A stretch of DNA of 64,000 bases, from assembly GCF_010731655.1 (NCBI RefSeq), contig NZ_AP022619.1, forward strand, positions 5,952,001 through 6,016,000, read 5' to 3'. The translations under genes and the position numbers were made by a program. Positions 31,666 through 40,927 of this stretch are shown in pieces. Each line of letters begins with the position of its first letter. Position 1 is the stretch's first letter. The DNA is from Mycobacterium paraseoulense. GTDB taxonomy: Bacteria > Actinomycetota > Actinomycetes > Mycobacteriales > Mycobacteriaceae. The notes under the pieces were generated by a model. It was not told where the DNA came from and ran no database searches. It saw only the letters and a list, made by a program, of their open reading frames with translations.

Positions 31666-32259
31666 CCCAAACACCGTTGGTCGACAACGCGATCGGCCGG
31701 CCAATTCGCACGGTTACGGCAAACCCGATCGGTGCCCGCCACGCGGCCGGTTTTCTCGGGTAGATCGTGAAAGAGTTAATGGCCTCACGTACCGTCGGGA
31801 CATGTGTTTCGGGTACGTCGCCCGGGTAATGGCCGACTGCCGAGCCGAAAAGCATGACGCCGCCGGGTACCTGGTGAAGTTCGGCACCGCCTGCGGGCGC
31901 CCGGTCGTCACGCAGGACGGCGGCCGTTGCTTATTGCACACGCGGTTGTCGGCTGCGGGTTTCGACACGATTATCCGAACATCGCGCGAGCGACGGTGCG
32001 GTTGGCCGCGATTTGAGCGTGGCTCGGCATCATTTCGACATCGGCGTGGTATCCGTTTTTGTAATATTCGTGATCTGACTTCGCATTTTTCGTTGGCGGG
32101 AGCAAAGTTATGCGAGCCCGGCAAAAATGCGGTTCGGAACGGGGTTGTTTCCCCGCGGTGGTACCGCGGCTCGCTCGCCGGCTGTGCAGGCGCGGGCGTA
32201 GCCGCTGATAGGGGAATAGCCGTCGGCTGGGAGGCTTGGTGAACGGGCAGAGAGGTCAC
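31666..32259. other. 594-base intergenic region with no convincing gene
   Basis: The only long non-coding stretch in the window, between fadE20 and the LGFP-repeat gene. Its left part is GC-rich, and the middle part (about 32030-32140) is clearly richer in A and T, including TTTTTGTAATATTCGTG, and may hold the promoter of the LGFP gene. A reading frame at 31802-32242 could encode 146 residues. Its composition is un-mycobacterial beyond residue 60, and I do not call it. Its first part has a Cys-Gly ... Gly-x-Cys-x3-His pattern that could be a decayed zinc-binding gene. Confidence 0.5.
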
Positions 32260-34473
32260 ATGCGCAGGCTGGTCGGGAGCGCGCTGGTCAGCTTGACCGC
32301 CGCGGCAATTGCCGCCGCCGCCTTGCTGGCGCCCCCCGCAGCGGCGTCCCCCATCGGCGACGCCGAGGCGGCCATGATGGCGGCGTGGGAGAAGGCCGGC
32401 GGTGACGGTTCGCCTCTGGGCGCCCGCAAGGGCGATGTGTACCCGGCCGGCGACGGTTTCGCGCTCGACTTCGACGGCGGCAAGATGTTCTTCACCCCGG
32501 CGACCGGCGCCAAATTCGTCTACGGGCCCATCCTGGACAAATACGAGATGCTGGGCGGCCCCGCCGGCAGCGATCTGGGTTTCCCGGCCATCAACGAAGT
32601 GCCCGGCCTGGCCGGACCCGACAGCCGGGTGGCCACCTTCTCGGCGAGCGACAAGCCGGTGATCTTCTGGACGCCCGACCACGGGGCGTTCGTCGTGCGC
32701 GGCGCGATCAACGCCGCGTGGGACAAGCTCGGCAGTTCGGGCGGCGTGCTCGGGGTCCCGGTCGGCGACGAAACCTACAACGGCGAGGTGTCCGCCCAGA
32801 AGTTCAGCGGCGGCCAGGTCTCGTGGAACAGGCAGACGAAGCAGTTCACCACCGAGCCCCCGGCTTTGGCCGACCAGCTGAAGGGCCTGCAGGTGGCGAT
32901 CGACCCCACCGCGGCCATCAACATGGCATGGCGTGCCGCCGGCGGCCCCAATGGGCCGTTGGGGGTCAAGAAGGGCGCGCAGTATCCGATCGGCGGCGAC
33001 GGGATCGCCCAGGACTTCGCTAACGGAAAGGTGTACTTCAGCCCGGCCACCGGCGCGAACGCCGTCGAAAGCAACATCCTGGCCAAGTACGAGTCGCTGG
33101 GCGGACCCGCCGGCAGCGACCTGGGATTCCCCACCGCCACCGAGTCCGACGGCGGCATCCCGTCCAGCCGCGTCGTCACCTTCTCCGGTGCTGACAAGCC
33201 GGTGATCTTCTGGACTTCGGAGCACGGCGCGTTCGTGGTGCGCGGGGCCATGAAGGCGGCGTGGGACAAGCTCCGCGGGCCGGCCGGCAAGCTGGGCGCT
33301 CCCGTCGCTGACCAGGCCCTCGACGGCGACGTCGTCTCCCAGCAGTTCGCCGGCGGCAAGATCTCCTGGAACCGGGCGAAGAACACGTTCAGCACGGAAC
33401 CGGCCAACCTCGCGCCGTTGCTGTCCGGCCTGCAGGTGTCGGGCCAGAACCAGCCGAGTAATTCGGCGATGCCGGCCCATCCCAAGAAGTTCACGTGGCA
33501 GTCGTGGTGGTTGCTGGCCGTCATTCCGGTGGTCGTGCTGATCGTATTGGCGGGGCTGCTGGCCTTCGGGTGGCGTCGGCGTCGTGCCGCGCAGGAGGAT
33601 GCCGACTACGAGCCGCACCCCGACTTCGCCGGCGGGTACGACGCCGTGGGCGACCAGCATTGGGGGCACGAGGACGTCACCACCGAACAGTTCGGCCACC
33701 AGGTGGGGGCCCCCGAAGCCGAGGCCGCCGGGCGGGTCAGCTGGCGGCGCGGCGGCGCGGACGAGGGTCCATTCGCGGGCGAGCAGGAGGACCCCGACGC
33801 GGTGGACACCGACTCCTTCTCCGTCGTCTCGCCTGCGGCCCTGTCGGAGGCCGGCTACCCCGAAATAGAGGCCGAATACGCCGGATCCGAATACGGCGAG
33901 TCCGAGTACGGCGAGTCCGACTACGCCGATGCGAATTACGCCGACGCCGAGTACGCCGGCGATGAGCACGAGCCCGCCGACCACGCCGACGACCACGCCG
34001 ACGACGAGTATCTGGAGGCCGAGTACCGGGATGTCGCCGTGCCGCACGCGCCTGCGGACGCCGGATTCGACGGCGGTGCAGCCGAGGCCGCCGCGCCCGA
34101 GGCGGAGTATCCGGACATCGCGGTGGCGCACGTGCCCGCGGACGTCGCCGAGGTCGAGGCCGAGGCCGAGGCCGCCGCCACGGATGCGGAAGCGCCCGCG
34201 CCGGCGGTCACCCCATCCGAGCAGCGCGGGGGGCGGCACGCGGCCGCGGACGACGAAGACAGCGGCGCGGGGGCCGGGCCGGCCGGGCGCCCGACCATCC
34301 ACCTACCGCTCGACGATCCCTACCAGGCGCCCGACGGATACCCGATCAAGGCGAGCGCCCGCTTCGGGCTGTACTACACGCCGGGCAGCGAGCTCTACCA
34401 CGACACGCTCGCCGAAATCTGGCTGTCCAGTGAGGAAGTGGCCCAGGCCAACGGCTTCGTCAAGGCGGACTGA
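32260..34473 (+). CDS. Exported LGFP-repeat protein with membrane anchor and acidic tail
   Basis: A 737-residue protein related to Rv2721c. Residues 1-30 are a signal peptide. Two homologous modules of about 175 residues follow (roughly 35-205 and 215-390), each with several LGFP-type repeats (e.g. LGGPAGSDLGFP, AAWDKL…LGAPV) that in other actinobacterial proteins bind the cell wall. A single transmembrane helix lies near 415-438 (WLLAVIPVVVLIVLAGLLAF). A long acidic tail follows, with Tyr-Gly-Glu-Ser/Ala-Asp repeats, ending in a conserved block IKASARFGLYYTPGS … AEIWLSSEEVAQANGF that resembles a sunset domain. The ATG at 32260 was chosen for AGAGAGGT and the signal peptide. The role is probably envelope scaffolding (inference). 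Confidence 0.83.
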   Translation: MRRLVGSALVSLTAAAIAAAALLAPPAAASPIGDAEAAMMAAWEKAGGDGSPLGARKGDVYPAGDGFALDFDGGKMFFTPATGAKFVYGPILDKYEMLGGPAGSDLGFPAINEVPGLAGPDSRVATFSASDKPVIFWTPDHGAFVVRGAINAAWDKLGSSGGVLGVPVGDETYNGEVSAQKFSGGQVSWNRQTKQFTTEPPALADQLKGLQVAIDPTAAINMAWRAAGGPNGPLGVKKGAQYPIGGDGIAQDFANGKVYFSPATGANAVESNILAKYESLGGPAGSDLGFPTATESDGGIPSSRVVTFSGADKPVIFWTSEHGAFVVRGAMKAAWDKLRGPAGKLGAPVADQALDGDVVSQQFAGGKISWNRAKNTFSTEPANLAPLLSGLQVSGQNQPSNSAMPAHPKKFTWQSWWLLAVIPVVVLIVLAGLLAFGWRRRRAAQEDADYEPHPDFAGGYDAVGDQHWGHEDVTTEQFGHQVGAPEAEAAGRVSWRRGGADEGPFAGEQEDPDAVDTDSFSVVSPAALSEAGYPEIEAEYAGSEYGESEYGESDYADANYADAEYAGDEHEPADHADDHADDEYLEAEYRDVAVPHAPADAGFDGGAAEAAAPEAEYPDIAVAHVPADVAEVEAEAEAAATDAEAPAPAVTPSEQRGGRHAAADDEDSGAGAGPAGRPTIHLPLDDPYQAPDGYPIKASARFGLYYTPGSELYHDTLAEIWLSSEEVAQANGFVKAD
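32350..33430 (+). repeat. Internal duplication of an LGFP module
   Basis: Two halves, about 32350-32880 and 32905-33430, encode parallel segments in the same order: AAW(E/R)(K/A)AGG, KYE(M/S)LGGPAGSDLGFP, DKPVIFWT(P/S)(D/E)HGAFVVRGA, then SWNR(Q/A)K at the end. This points to an ancient in-frame duplication. Confidence 0.75.
33871..34020 (+). repeat. Degenerate Tyr/Glu/Ala-coding repeats in the acidic tail
   Basis: Short imperfect repeats (TACGGCGAGTCCGA and TACGCCGA.GC types) encode SEYGESEYGESDYADANYAD and DHADDHADDEY. Such tracts expand and contract easily and probably form a flexible cytoplasmic segment. Confidence 0.65.
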
Positions 34474-34497
34474 GCCGGGCGGGGTCGCGCCACGGGG

Positions 34498-35196
34498 CTA
34501 GACCTTGCGGATCACCGTGACGACCTTGCCGAGCACGGTCGCGTCATTGCCGGGAATCGGATCGAACGCGGGGTTGTGCGGCATCAGCCACACCTGACCG
34601 CCCGCCCGCTTGAACGTCTTGACGGTGGCTTCCCCGTCGATCATGGCCGCGACGATGTCGCCGTTGTCGGCGACGTTCTGCTGTCGCACCACCACCCAGT
34701 CGCCGTCGCAGATCGCCGCCTCGATCATCGAGTCGCCGACGACCTTGAGCAGGAACAGCGTGCCCTCGCCGACCAGCTCGCGCGGCAGCGGGAAGACGTC
34801 CTCGACGGCTTCCTCGGCGAGGATGGGCCCACCGGCCGCGATGCGCCCCAGGACCGGGACGAAGGTCGGCTCCGGCAGGGCGTCCGACCCGGCGACGTCG
34901 GTGGCCGGCGCCGCCACGTCGTCATCGGCGCCGCGGACGTCCACCGCCCGGGGGCGGTTCGCGTCGCGACGCAGGTATCCCTTGCGTTCCAGGGTGCGCA
35001 GTTGATGAGCCACCGACGATGTCGACGTCAGGCCGACGGCGTCGCCGATCTCCCGGATGCTCGGCGGGTAGCCGCGGTTCGTGACCGACGCGCGGATGAC
35101 GTTCAAGATGGTGCGCTGCCGTTCGGTCAGTGATGAATCGACGGCGTGCAGTCGACCGCCCGCGCCGGCCGATGAGGTGTCGTTGCTGTCGCTCAT
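34498..35196 (-). CDS. lexA: SOS repressor LexA
   Basis: A 232-residue repressor that cleaves itself when RecA filaments form. The N-terminal winged helix (about residues 22-85) contains [27 protein letters not shown]. The cleavage site is A121-G122 in GRIAAGGP, the catalytic serine is S156 in GDSM and the lysine K193 in ATVKTF. TACATT (35204-35209) lies 7 bases before the ATG, a leaderless start, with a LexA box at 35229-35244 for autorepression. It is divergent from chiZ. Confidence 0.97.
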   Translation of the reverse strand: MSDSNDTSSAGAGGRLHAVDSSLTERQRTILNVIRASVTNRGYPPSIREIGDAVGLTSTSSVAHQLRTLERKGYLRRDANRPRAVDVRGADDDVAAPATDVAGSDALPEPTFVPVLGRIAAGGPILAEEAVEDVFPLPRELVGEGTLFLLKVVGDSMIEAAICDGDWVVVRQQNVADNGDIVAAMIDGEATVKTFKRAGGQVWLMPHNPAFDPIPGNDATVLGKVVTVIRKV

Positions 35197-35228
35197 GGCA
35201 CTGAATGTAGCCCCACCGCGCCCAAGAA

Positions 35229-35244
35229 TCAAACATGTGTTCGA
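35229..35244. promoter_or_regulatory. LexA box of lexA
   Basis: TCAAAC-ATGT-GTTCGA, 11 of 12 matches to the mycobacterial SOS box. It is centred about 30 bases upstream of the lexA -10, in the -35 region, as expected for autorepression. Confidence 0.85.
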
Positions 35245-35362
35245 CTGGCGTGTCGCCGTGGCGGACGGGCACAAAATCGCCATCGACATCGTTAATCACA
35301 AAGGTGTAACTCTTCGGCGGATCGGGTATTTCAGCCGCATGTCAGCTCTGGGGACCACGGAC

Positions 35363-35385
35363 TTGTCGGTGGCGTGGTCTAGCGT
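35363..35385 (+). promoter_or_regulatory. PafBC-type (RecA-NDp) promoter before chiZ
   Basis: TTGTCGGTG at 35363-35371, 8 bases, TAGCGT at 35380-35385. It has the same architecture as the recA motif in this window. It directs transcription toward chiZ, with about 90 bases of leader. Confidence 0.8.
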
Positions 35386-35423
35386 TCGACTCGTGCGACA
35401 CGCTTCGCTCACATGTTCGGATT

Positions 35424-35460
35424 TCGAACACACGAGCGATACAGTCGAACAGCTGAGCGA
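35424..35460 (+). promoter_or_regulatory. Two tandem LexA-like boxes before chiZ
   Basis: TCGAAC-ACAC-GAGCGA (35424-35439) and TCGAAC-AGCT-GAGCGA (35445-35460) share the same perfect left half and the same altered right half. They are spaced 21 bases start to start, two helical turns. They lie in the leader downstream of the PafBC promoter and close to the chiZ ribosome-binding site. Confidence 0.6.
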
Positions 35461-35484
35461 ATCTAGTTGACCGGAGGAACGCAG

Positions 35485-35979
35485 ATGACAACCATCCACA
35501 CGCTGGCGCCGCGTACCAGCAGCCCCCGGCGTCCGGTCAACGGACCGGTGGAGGGCCTCGGCTACGGCCGGGACGCGCTGGCCCGTTCGCGCCGCCCCGT
35601 CCCGTCGCGACCGGCGGGCGCGCCCATGCGCTACCGCGGCACGGGCGTCGCGATGTCCGCCGCGCCGCACCGCAAGCGTCCCGTCACGGTGGCCACCACC
35701 GTCTGGCTGGCGCTGGCCGCCGGTGCGATCACTCTGTGGCTGGGCCTCGTAGGGAATGTCGGTCAGGTGCTCAACGGCGCCTCCGGGAGTTCGGGAGCGC
35801 ACGTGCCCGACCGGCTGGCCGTCGTGCGCGTCGAGGCGGGGGAGTCGCTGCAGGACGTCGCGCACCGGGTGGCGCCCGACGCGCCGGCCCGCCAGGTGGC
35901 CGACCGCATCCGCGAGCTCAACGACATGAACTCGCCGAGTGTGGTGGCCGGTCAGACCCTGATCGCCCCGGTCGGCTGA
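35485..35979 (+). CDS. chiZ: DNA-damage-induced division inhibitor ChiZ (LysM domain)
   Basis: A 164-residue protein equivalent to Rv2719c. A disordered basic N-terminus (residues 1-65) is followed by one transmembrane helix (about 70-95, [22 protein letters not shown]). An extracellular LysM domain (about 115-164, [16 protein letters not shown] … [15 protein letters not shown]) then binds peptidoglycan. In M. tuberculosis it is induced by damage and perturbs FtsZ rings and septal wall. The ATG at 35485 has GGAGGAAC upstream. The upstream DNA carries both PafBC and LexA-like signals. Confidence 0.92.
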   Translation: MTTIHTLAPRTSSPRRPVNGPVEGLGYGRDALARSRRPVPSRPAGAPMRYRGTGVAMSAAPHRKRPVTVATTVWLALAAGAITLWLGLVGNVGQVLNGASGSSGAHVPDRLAVVRVEAGESLQDVAHRVAPDAPARQVADRIRELNDMNSPSVVAGQTLIAPVG

Positions 35980-36089
35980 GGACCGCCGTGCCGGGACCGC
36001 TTATCGGCCGCGTATGCGCGTGCGGGTAAGCGCACGGGTACGCTCGAAGTGCTGCGGTACCTGGTAGTCGGCACGGCGAAGGAGCGGTC

Positions 36090-36554
36090 ATGCATTGCCC
36101 GTTCTGCCGTCATCCCGATTCCCGGGTGATCGACTCGAGGGAAACCGATGAGGGGCAGGCCATCCGGCGCCGCCGATCGTGCCCCGAGTGCGGACGGCGT
36201 TTCACCACCGTGGAGACCGCGGTGCTGGCCGTGGTCAAACGCAGCGGAGTCACCGAGCCCTTCAGCAGGGAGAAGGTCATCAGCGGTGTCCGCCGGGCCT
36301 GCCAGGGCCGGCAGGTGGACGACGACGCGCTGAACCTGCTCGCCCAACAGGTCGAGGACGCCGTGCGCGCCGCGGGGTCCCCGGAGGTCGCGAGCCACGA
36401 GGTCGGGCTGGCCATCCTCGGTCCGCTGCGCGACCTCGACGAGGTGGCCTACCTGCGGTTCGCTTCGGTGTATCGCTCGTTTGAGTCCGCGGACGATTTC
36501 GAGCGCGAGATTCAGGCGCTGCGCGAACACCGCCAGGTCACCACCCCGAGCTGA
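36090..36554 (+). CDS. nrdR: Ribonucleotide reductase repressor NrdR
   Basis: A 154-residue repressor of nrd genes that senses ATP/dATP. The zinc ribbon uses C3, C6, C31 and C34 (HCPFC … SCPECG), with an ATP-cone domain over residues about 46-136 ([20 protein letters not shown]). The ATG at 36090 follows AAGGAG. It is next to the SOS locus, which fits control of dNTP supply. Equivalent to Rv2718c. Confidence 0.96.
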   Translation: MHCPFCRHPDSRVIDSRETDEGQAIRRRRSCPECGRRFTTVETAVLAVVKRSGVTEPFSREKVISGVRRACQGRQVDDDALNLLAQQVEDAVRAAGSPEVASHEVGLAILGPLRDLDEVAYLRFASVYRSFESADDFEREIQALREHRQVTTPS

Positions 36555-36592
36555 CGACCCGGCCCACGCCGTCCGGGCCTAGGCTCGTTTTC

Positions 36593-37078
36593 ATGCCTAT
36601 CGACTTGCATCCCGACCTCGCGGCCCTGGCACCACTCCTCGGGACCTGGGCCGGCCGGGGGTCGGGCGAGTACCCGACAATCCAGCCCTTCGACTACCTG
36701 GAGGAAGTGGTCTTCTCCCACGTCGGCAAGCCGTTTCTGGCGTACGCGCAAAAGACCAGGGCGCCGGCCGACGGCAAGCCGTTGCACGCAGAGACCGGAT
36801 ACCTGCGCGCGCCGCAGCCCGGTCACGTCGAACTGGTCCTGGCCCATCCGAGCGGCATCACCGAGATCGAGGTGGGTACGTACTCGGTCACCGGTGCCCT
36901 GGTCGAAATCGAGCTCTCCACAACCGATGTCGGACTGACCCCGACCGCCAAAGAGGTGACCGCGCTGGGCCGTTCGTTCCGCATCGACGGCGACGAGCTC
37001 TCGTATTCGGTGCGGATGGGTGCGGTCGGGCAGCCGTTGCAGCACCACCTCGCCGCGGTCCTGCACCGGCAGGGCTGA
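36593..37078 (+). CDS. Nitrobindin-family haem protein
   Basis: A 161-residue ten-stranded beta-barrel (DUF1794/THAP4-like) equivalent to Rv2717c. It binds ferric haem and handles NO or peroxynitrite in studied members. The signature GTWAGRGSGEYPTI is at about 17-30. The haem-ligand histidine is in PLQHHLAAVLHRQG near the C-terminus. TAGGCT lies 7 bases before the ATG (leaderless), so it has its own promoter despite being 38 bases after nrdR. Confidence 0.9.
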   Translation: MPIDLHPDLAALAPLLGTWAGRGSGEYPTIQPFDYLEEVVFSHVGKPFLAYAQKTRAPADGKPLHAETGYLRAPQPGHVELVLAHPSGITEIEVGTYSVTGALVEIELSTTDVGLTPTAKEVTALGRSFRIDGDELSYSVRMGAVGQPLQHHLAAVLHRQG

Positions 37079-37104
37079 GCCCTCCCGGGTCGGCCGGCCC
37101 GGGG

Positions 37105-37791
37105 TCAGTTCAGATGCCGCACACCGTCATTGACGACGCGTCCCGCCACCCCCACCCAGCCCTCGGCGTTCCACGTGGTTTCGATGATCGATCCCTTGCC
37201 CTGGGTGACGTGGAGGTCGCGGCTGAGGTAGTCGGTGATGCGCATCGCGGCCGAGCCGGTCGCCTCGTCTTCCCGCACTCCGAGATTCGCGGCGAACATG
37301 CGGGCGCGCAGCGATCCGGTGGCCTGGTCGGTCCAGGCCCACAGGTAGTGCGCCGTGTCGTCGGGAAAGTCTCCCGGGTCGGCGGCGAGAAGCTCGTCGG
37401 CCGAACCGAATTCGTGGAGGCCGACCTCGGGCGCCCACTCCGAGCGGGCGCTGATTCCGGTGCGCTCGGCGGCGTAGCTCACCTGCACAAGCCCCGCCGA
37501 CACCTGCAGCGTGTTGATCGGCGTCCCGTGCTCCCGCAGCCACCACGCCGCACCGACGGTCGGGTGTCCGGCGAACGCGATCTGGATCAGCGGGGTGTAG
37601 ATGCTGGCGTGTGCCGTGGTTGACCCGGCGGCGGGAACGTCGACGAAAACCGTTTCGCTGTATCCCAATTGAGTGGCCAGCCGTTGCCGGTCGGCCGGTC
37701 CCACCTGGCGGGCATCCACGACGCCGAGTGGATTGCCGAAATTCCCGTCTTGATCGGTGAACACCCGCAACACGGTGACGTCGATACCCAT
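37105..37791 (-). CDS. PhzF-family isomerase-like protein
   Basis: A 228-residue diaminopimelate-epimerase-fold protein of the PhzF family, equivalent to Rv2716. It starts [23 protein letters not shown], where studied members place the catalytic region, and has the [13 protein letters not shown] signature and [11 protein letters not shown] near the end. The reaction is unknown. TACAGT lies 6 bases before the ATG at 37791 (leaderless), and an in-frame ATG 33 bases further upstream is less likely. It is last of a minus-strand run with the hydrolase and PAC2 protein. Confidence 0.87.
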   Translation of the reverse strand: MGIDVTVLRVFTDQDGNFGNPLGVVDARQVGPADRQRLATQLGYSETVFVDVPAAGSTTAHASIYTPLIQIAFAGHPTVGAAWWLREHGTPINTLQVSAGLVQVSYAAERTGISARSEWAPEVGLHEFGSADELLAADPGDFPDDTAHYLWAWTDQATGSLRARMFAANLGVREDEATGSAAMRITDYLSRDLHVTQGKGSIIETTWNAEGWVGVAGRVVNDGVRHLN

Positions 37792-37837
37792 GGCCCGACT
37801 GTACGGCCCCGGCCGCCGCGGCACCGACCAAGGTGGT

Positions 37838-38869
37838 TCAGGTGGCGCTGCGTTCGTCGGAATCCATGGCGTTCAGCACGGCGACGCGGGTGGGGGCCGG
37901 CCCGCTGACGGCCTTCTCGCCGCCGCCGGTGCGCAACAACGCGCGCAGGGCGGCCTGATCGTATTCGGCGGGCGCGGTGCTGTCGATGAAGCGCTCGACC
38001 ACGTCGATGAAGCGGGCCGGGTCGTCGTGGAAGGGGAAGTGGCCGGAGCCTTCGAAAATCTCCAGGCGGGAGCCGGGCATGGCGGCGTGGGCCATCCGCG
38101 CATGCCCCACCGGGACGACCGAGTCCTTGGCGCCCCAGACGATCTGCACGGGGATGGCCTCGGTCAAATAGCAGCGGTCCAGCATGGTGACGATCTGCCC
38201 GCGCCAGTCCACCACCGCCCGCAACGTGCGGCTGAAGGCCGCCGAGGCCGTCGGCTCCGGCAGGTCGTCGAGGATGCGCAGCATGTTGGGCAGGTCGCGG
38301 CCCAGCCCCGTGCTGCCCAGCATCGTGCCCAGCACCCGCCCGAAGATCTGGACGGCCGGCAGCACCAGGGGCAGTCGCAGCAGCGCGAGGGCCTCACTGC
38401 CCATCGGCAACGAGGCCCACCGCAACACGAAGTTCACGTCCTTGGTGACGCCCCCGGCGCCGACCAGGATCAGGCGCTCCACCAAATGCGGGAACTGGTA
38501 AGCGAATTGCATGGCCACCCCGCCGCCCAGCGAGTGGCCCACGATGGTCACCCGCTCGATGTCGAGGACGCTGAGCAGGTCGCGCATCCCGTTGGCGTAG
38601 GCGGCGACCGAGTAGTCGGCGCGCGGTTTGTCCGATCGCCCGTGGCCCAGCAGGTCGGGGGCGATGACAGTGAACCGCTGGGCGAGCTTGGCCTGCACGG
38701 TATTCCACGTCGTCGAGTTGTCACCGATGCCGTGGACCAGCAGGATCGCCGGCCCGTCACCGGCGATCCGGTAGGCCCGCTTGTAGCCGTGAATGGTACG
38801 GAACTCCAGCCGCGGGGCGGCGACCTCACGCACCGGGCGGAGAGTGCTTTTGCGCTTCCGCTCGCTCAT
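37838..38869 (-). CDS. Alpha/beta hydrolase (Rv2715-like)
   Basis: A 343-residue serine hydrolase. The oxyanion loop is at LVHGIGDN (about 44-51), the nucleophile S113 in GHSLGG, an acid in [10 protein letters not shown], and the histidine in [12 protein letters not shown] cap domain lies between residues 145 and 235. The basic N-terminus ([11 protein letters not shown]) is not a signal peptide. The substrate is unknown; esterase or C-C hydrolase are both possible. It lies 45 bases after the PAC2 gene. Confidence 0.88.
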   Translation of the reverse strand: MSERKRKSTLRPVREVAAPRLEFRTIHGYKRAYRIAGDGPAILLVHGIGDNSTTWNTVQAKLAQRFTVIAPDLLGHGRSDKPRADYSVAAYANGMRDLLSVLDIERVTIVGHSLGGGVAMQFAYQFPHLVERLILVGAGGVTKDVNFVLRWASLPMGSEALALLRLPLVLPAVQIFGRVLGTMLGSTGLGRDLPNMLRILDDLPEPTASAAFSRTLRAVVDWRGQIVTMLDRCYLTEAIPVQIVWGAKDSVVPVGHARMAHAAMPGSRLEIFEGSGHFPFHDDPARFIDVVERFIDSTAPAEYDQAALRALLRTGGGEKAVSGPAPTRVAVLNAMDSDERSAT

Positions 38870-38914
38870 GTCGCCAACCTTGGTCTCGGGCCGCGATGAG
38901 GCCGGGTGGAAAGG

Positions 38915-39889
38915 TCAGACCTGGTCGTCGTCGTCCCGCTTTTTCTCCGCCTGCTGGGCGAGGAATCGCTCGAACTCTGCGCCAAGCTCGTCGCCGCTAG
39001 GCAGGTCCTCGTCCCGAGTTAGTAACGACCTGTTCTCCTGAGCGTCGATGAAGGCATCGTACTGGCGCTCGAGCGCGGTCACCACTTGAGCAACCTCCGC
39101 GCTCGCCTCGACCTGCTCGTCGATCTTGGCCCGGATCACTGCCGCCGCTTCGGTCAACGCCGTCAGCGGCAACTCGAGCGACGCGATCTTGGCCACCTGC
39201 TCGAGCAGGGCCTCGGCGGCGGCCGGGTAGTCGGTCTGCGTCAGGTAGTGGGGCACATGCACGGTGTAGCCGACGACCTCGTGACCGTGCTGGGCCATCC
39301 GGTACTCCAGCAGATTGGACGCGCTGGCCGGGACCTGGATCTCGGAGATCCACGGCGTGAACTCGGCGATCAGCTCGGGGTTGTTGGAGTGCGCCGTCAT
39401 CGTGATGGGCCGCGTGTGCGGGACCGCCATCGGGACCGTGCCCAGGCCGATGGTCTGCCGCACGCCCAGACGCTCGGCCAGCAGGCGCACCGCGGTGATG
39501 AAGCGCTCCCACTTCAGATCCGGTTCCATGCCGGCGAGCAGCAGGAACGGGGTACCGATGGTGTCACGCAACGCGTACAAGCTCAGTTCCGGCTCGTCAT
39601 AGTTCGTGAAGTGATCGGTCTTGAACGTCATCAGCGGCCGCCGCGACCGGTAGTCCAGCAATTCGTCGATGGCGAAGGACGCGACCAGCTCGGTGTCCAA
39701 AGCCGCCTTCAGGTGCGACGAGGCCAGCCGGATCGCGTGACCGGCGTCGGAGAAACCCTCCAACGCGTGCACCAGCACCGGGCCTCGGCCATCCGACGTC
39801 GACAACTGCGGCGCCGGCAGCTCGAGCTCGTACATGCCGGCCTGTCCCGGCTGGTAGTCCGGCTCCTGCGGGTCCTCATCGTGAGCCAT
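38915..39889 (-). CDS. PAC2-family protein (Rv2714-like)
   Basis: A 324-residue protein of the PAC2 (proteasome assembly chaperone 2-like) family. In actinobacteria these are conserved but not shown to assemble proteasomes. It contains VLVHALEGFSDAGHAIRLA (about 38-56) and the TMTAHSNNPEL and VGYTVHVPHYL blocks of the family. The C-terminal third is a charged coiled coil ending in EKKRDDDDQV. The ATG at 39889 follows GAGAGGAGG. The length equals that of Rv2714. Confidence 0.87.
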   Translation of the reverse strand: MAHDEDPQEPDYQPGQAGMYELELPAPQLSTSDGRGPVLVHALEGFSDAGHAIRLASSHLKAALDTELVASFAIDELLDYRSRRPLMTFKTDHFTNYDEPELSLYALRDTIGTPFLLLAGMEPDLKWERFITAVRLLAERLGVRQTIGLGTVPMAVPHTRPITMTAHSNNPELIAEFTPWISEIQVPASASNLLEYRMAQHGHEVVGYTVHVPHYLTQTDYPAAAEALLEQVAKIASLELPLTALTEAAAVIRAKIDEQVEASAEVAQVVTALERQYDAFIDAQENRSLLTRDEDLPSGDELGAEFERFLAQQAEKKRDDDDQV

Positions 39890-40090
39890 CGGGATCGCCT
39901 CCTCTCGGGGGTTTCTCCATGGGTGCCCTACCAGTGTCCCCCGAATCAGTGGGCATCAATATCAAACAGCAATGTGAAGTTCGCGTTTCATCCAGAAGAG
40001 AACACGTCGGGGGTTGGCAGGGCGAGTCGCTTGCGGGTCGGGAGGGACGCGACGCGTTGAAGTCGGCTCGCCGTGCGGGTGTCAGGCATG

Positions 40091-40927
40091 ATGAAACCGA
40101 TGCGCGTACCGACCGTGATGCTGTGCCTGGTGGTCGCCGTGGCGACGTCAGTGACGTCGTGCAAGCGGCCGCCGGGCGATCATGCGTCGGCCCCGCCGGC
40201 CGCGCCTCCGCGGAGCAGCGCGCCGGTGCAGCGGCTCGGTCAGCCGCAGCAGAAGGCGGTGGCGGGGCCGGTGGACCCCGACAAGCGCGTCGGCGCGATC
40301 TTCATCGACGGCGGCCCGCTGCACGTGTGCACGGGCTCGGTCGTGCATTCGGCGGGCGGCAACCTGATGATCACCGCTGCGCACTGCCTGGCCGGGGCCT
40401 CCAAGATCACCTTCGTGCCCGGCTTCGCCGGCGACGCGCCCCCGGCTCCGGCCGACGTGTGGAAGGCCGACGCCGTTTATCTCGACCCCCGCTGGACCGC
40501 CAGCAAGGACCCCAACGCGGACTATGCAATCGCGCGGCTGAGCAACGACGCCGGGGACTCGGTCGAGTCAAGGACCGGCCTGGCGTTGACGCTGGGCACG
40601 ACGCCGCCGCCGGGTAGCCACGTCACCGTGATGGGCTATCCGGCCGGCGTGGGCGGTGCGCCCATCGGGTGTCAGGCCAGCACGTCGTTGACCGAGGGCG
40701 GGTTCCCCTCGTTTCCGTGCGAGGGGCTGGTGGACGGCACCAGCGGCGCGCCCTGGGTCAGCGGCACCACGGTCACCGGGGTGATCGGTGGTTTCGAGCG
40801 CGGCGGGTGCGCCGCGAACGTGTCGTATTCGGCCCCGTTCGATGCGCAGACCGCGCAGCTGCTGACCCGCGCGGACGCCGGCGGGCCCGGCGACCCGGTT
40901 CCGGGCGAACTCGACGACAGCTGTTAG
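40091..40927 (+). CDS. Lipoprotein trypsin-like serine protease
   Basis: A 278-residue secreted protease. The N-terminus is a signal peptide ending in a lipobox VTSC with C24 as the probable lipidated residue, then a Pro/Ser/Ala-rich linker. The triad is H98 (ITAAHC), D144 (NADYAIA) and S218 (DGTSGAP). Two cysteine pairs are likely (C80/C99, C194/C210). ATGs at 40088 and 40100 are alternative starts. The neighbours in M. tuberculosis (Rv2714 and sthA) have no such gene between them as I recall, so this is an insertion or a lineage-specific loss elsewhere. The stop overlaps that of sthA. Confidence 0.83.
   Translation: MKPMRVPTVMLCLVVAVATSVTSCKRPPGDHASAPPAAPPRSSAPVQRLGQPQQKAVAGPVDPDKRVGAIFIDGGPLHVCTGSVVHSAGGNLMITAAHCLAGASKITFVPGFAGDAPPAPADVWKADAVYLDPRWTASKDPNADYAIARLSNDAGDSVESRTGLALTLGTTPPPGSHVTVMGYPAGVGGAPIGCQASTSLTEGGFPSFPCEGLVDGTSGAPWVSGTTVTGVIGGFERGGCAANVSYSAPFDAQTAQLLTRADAGGPGDPVPGELDDSC

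Noticed and set aside
31802..32242. Open frame of 146 codons between fadE20 and the LGFP gene
   Set aside because: No ribosome-binding site, codon composition unlike neighbours, no recognised family, and its end overlaps the start of the real gene. Kept only as a possible gene remnant.
31714..34302. 862-codon open frame antisense to the LGFP-repeat gene
   Set aside because: Repetitive Gly/Val/Arg product created by the repeat-rich sense gene.
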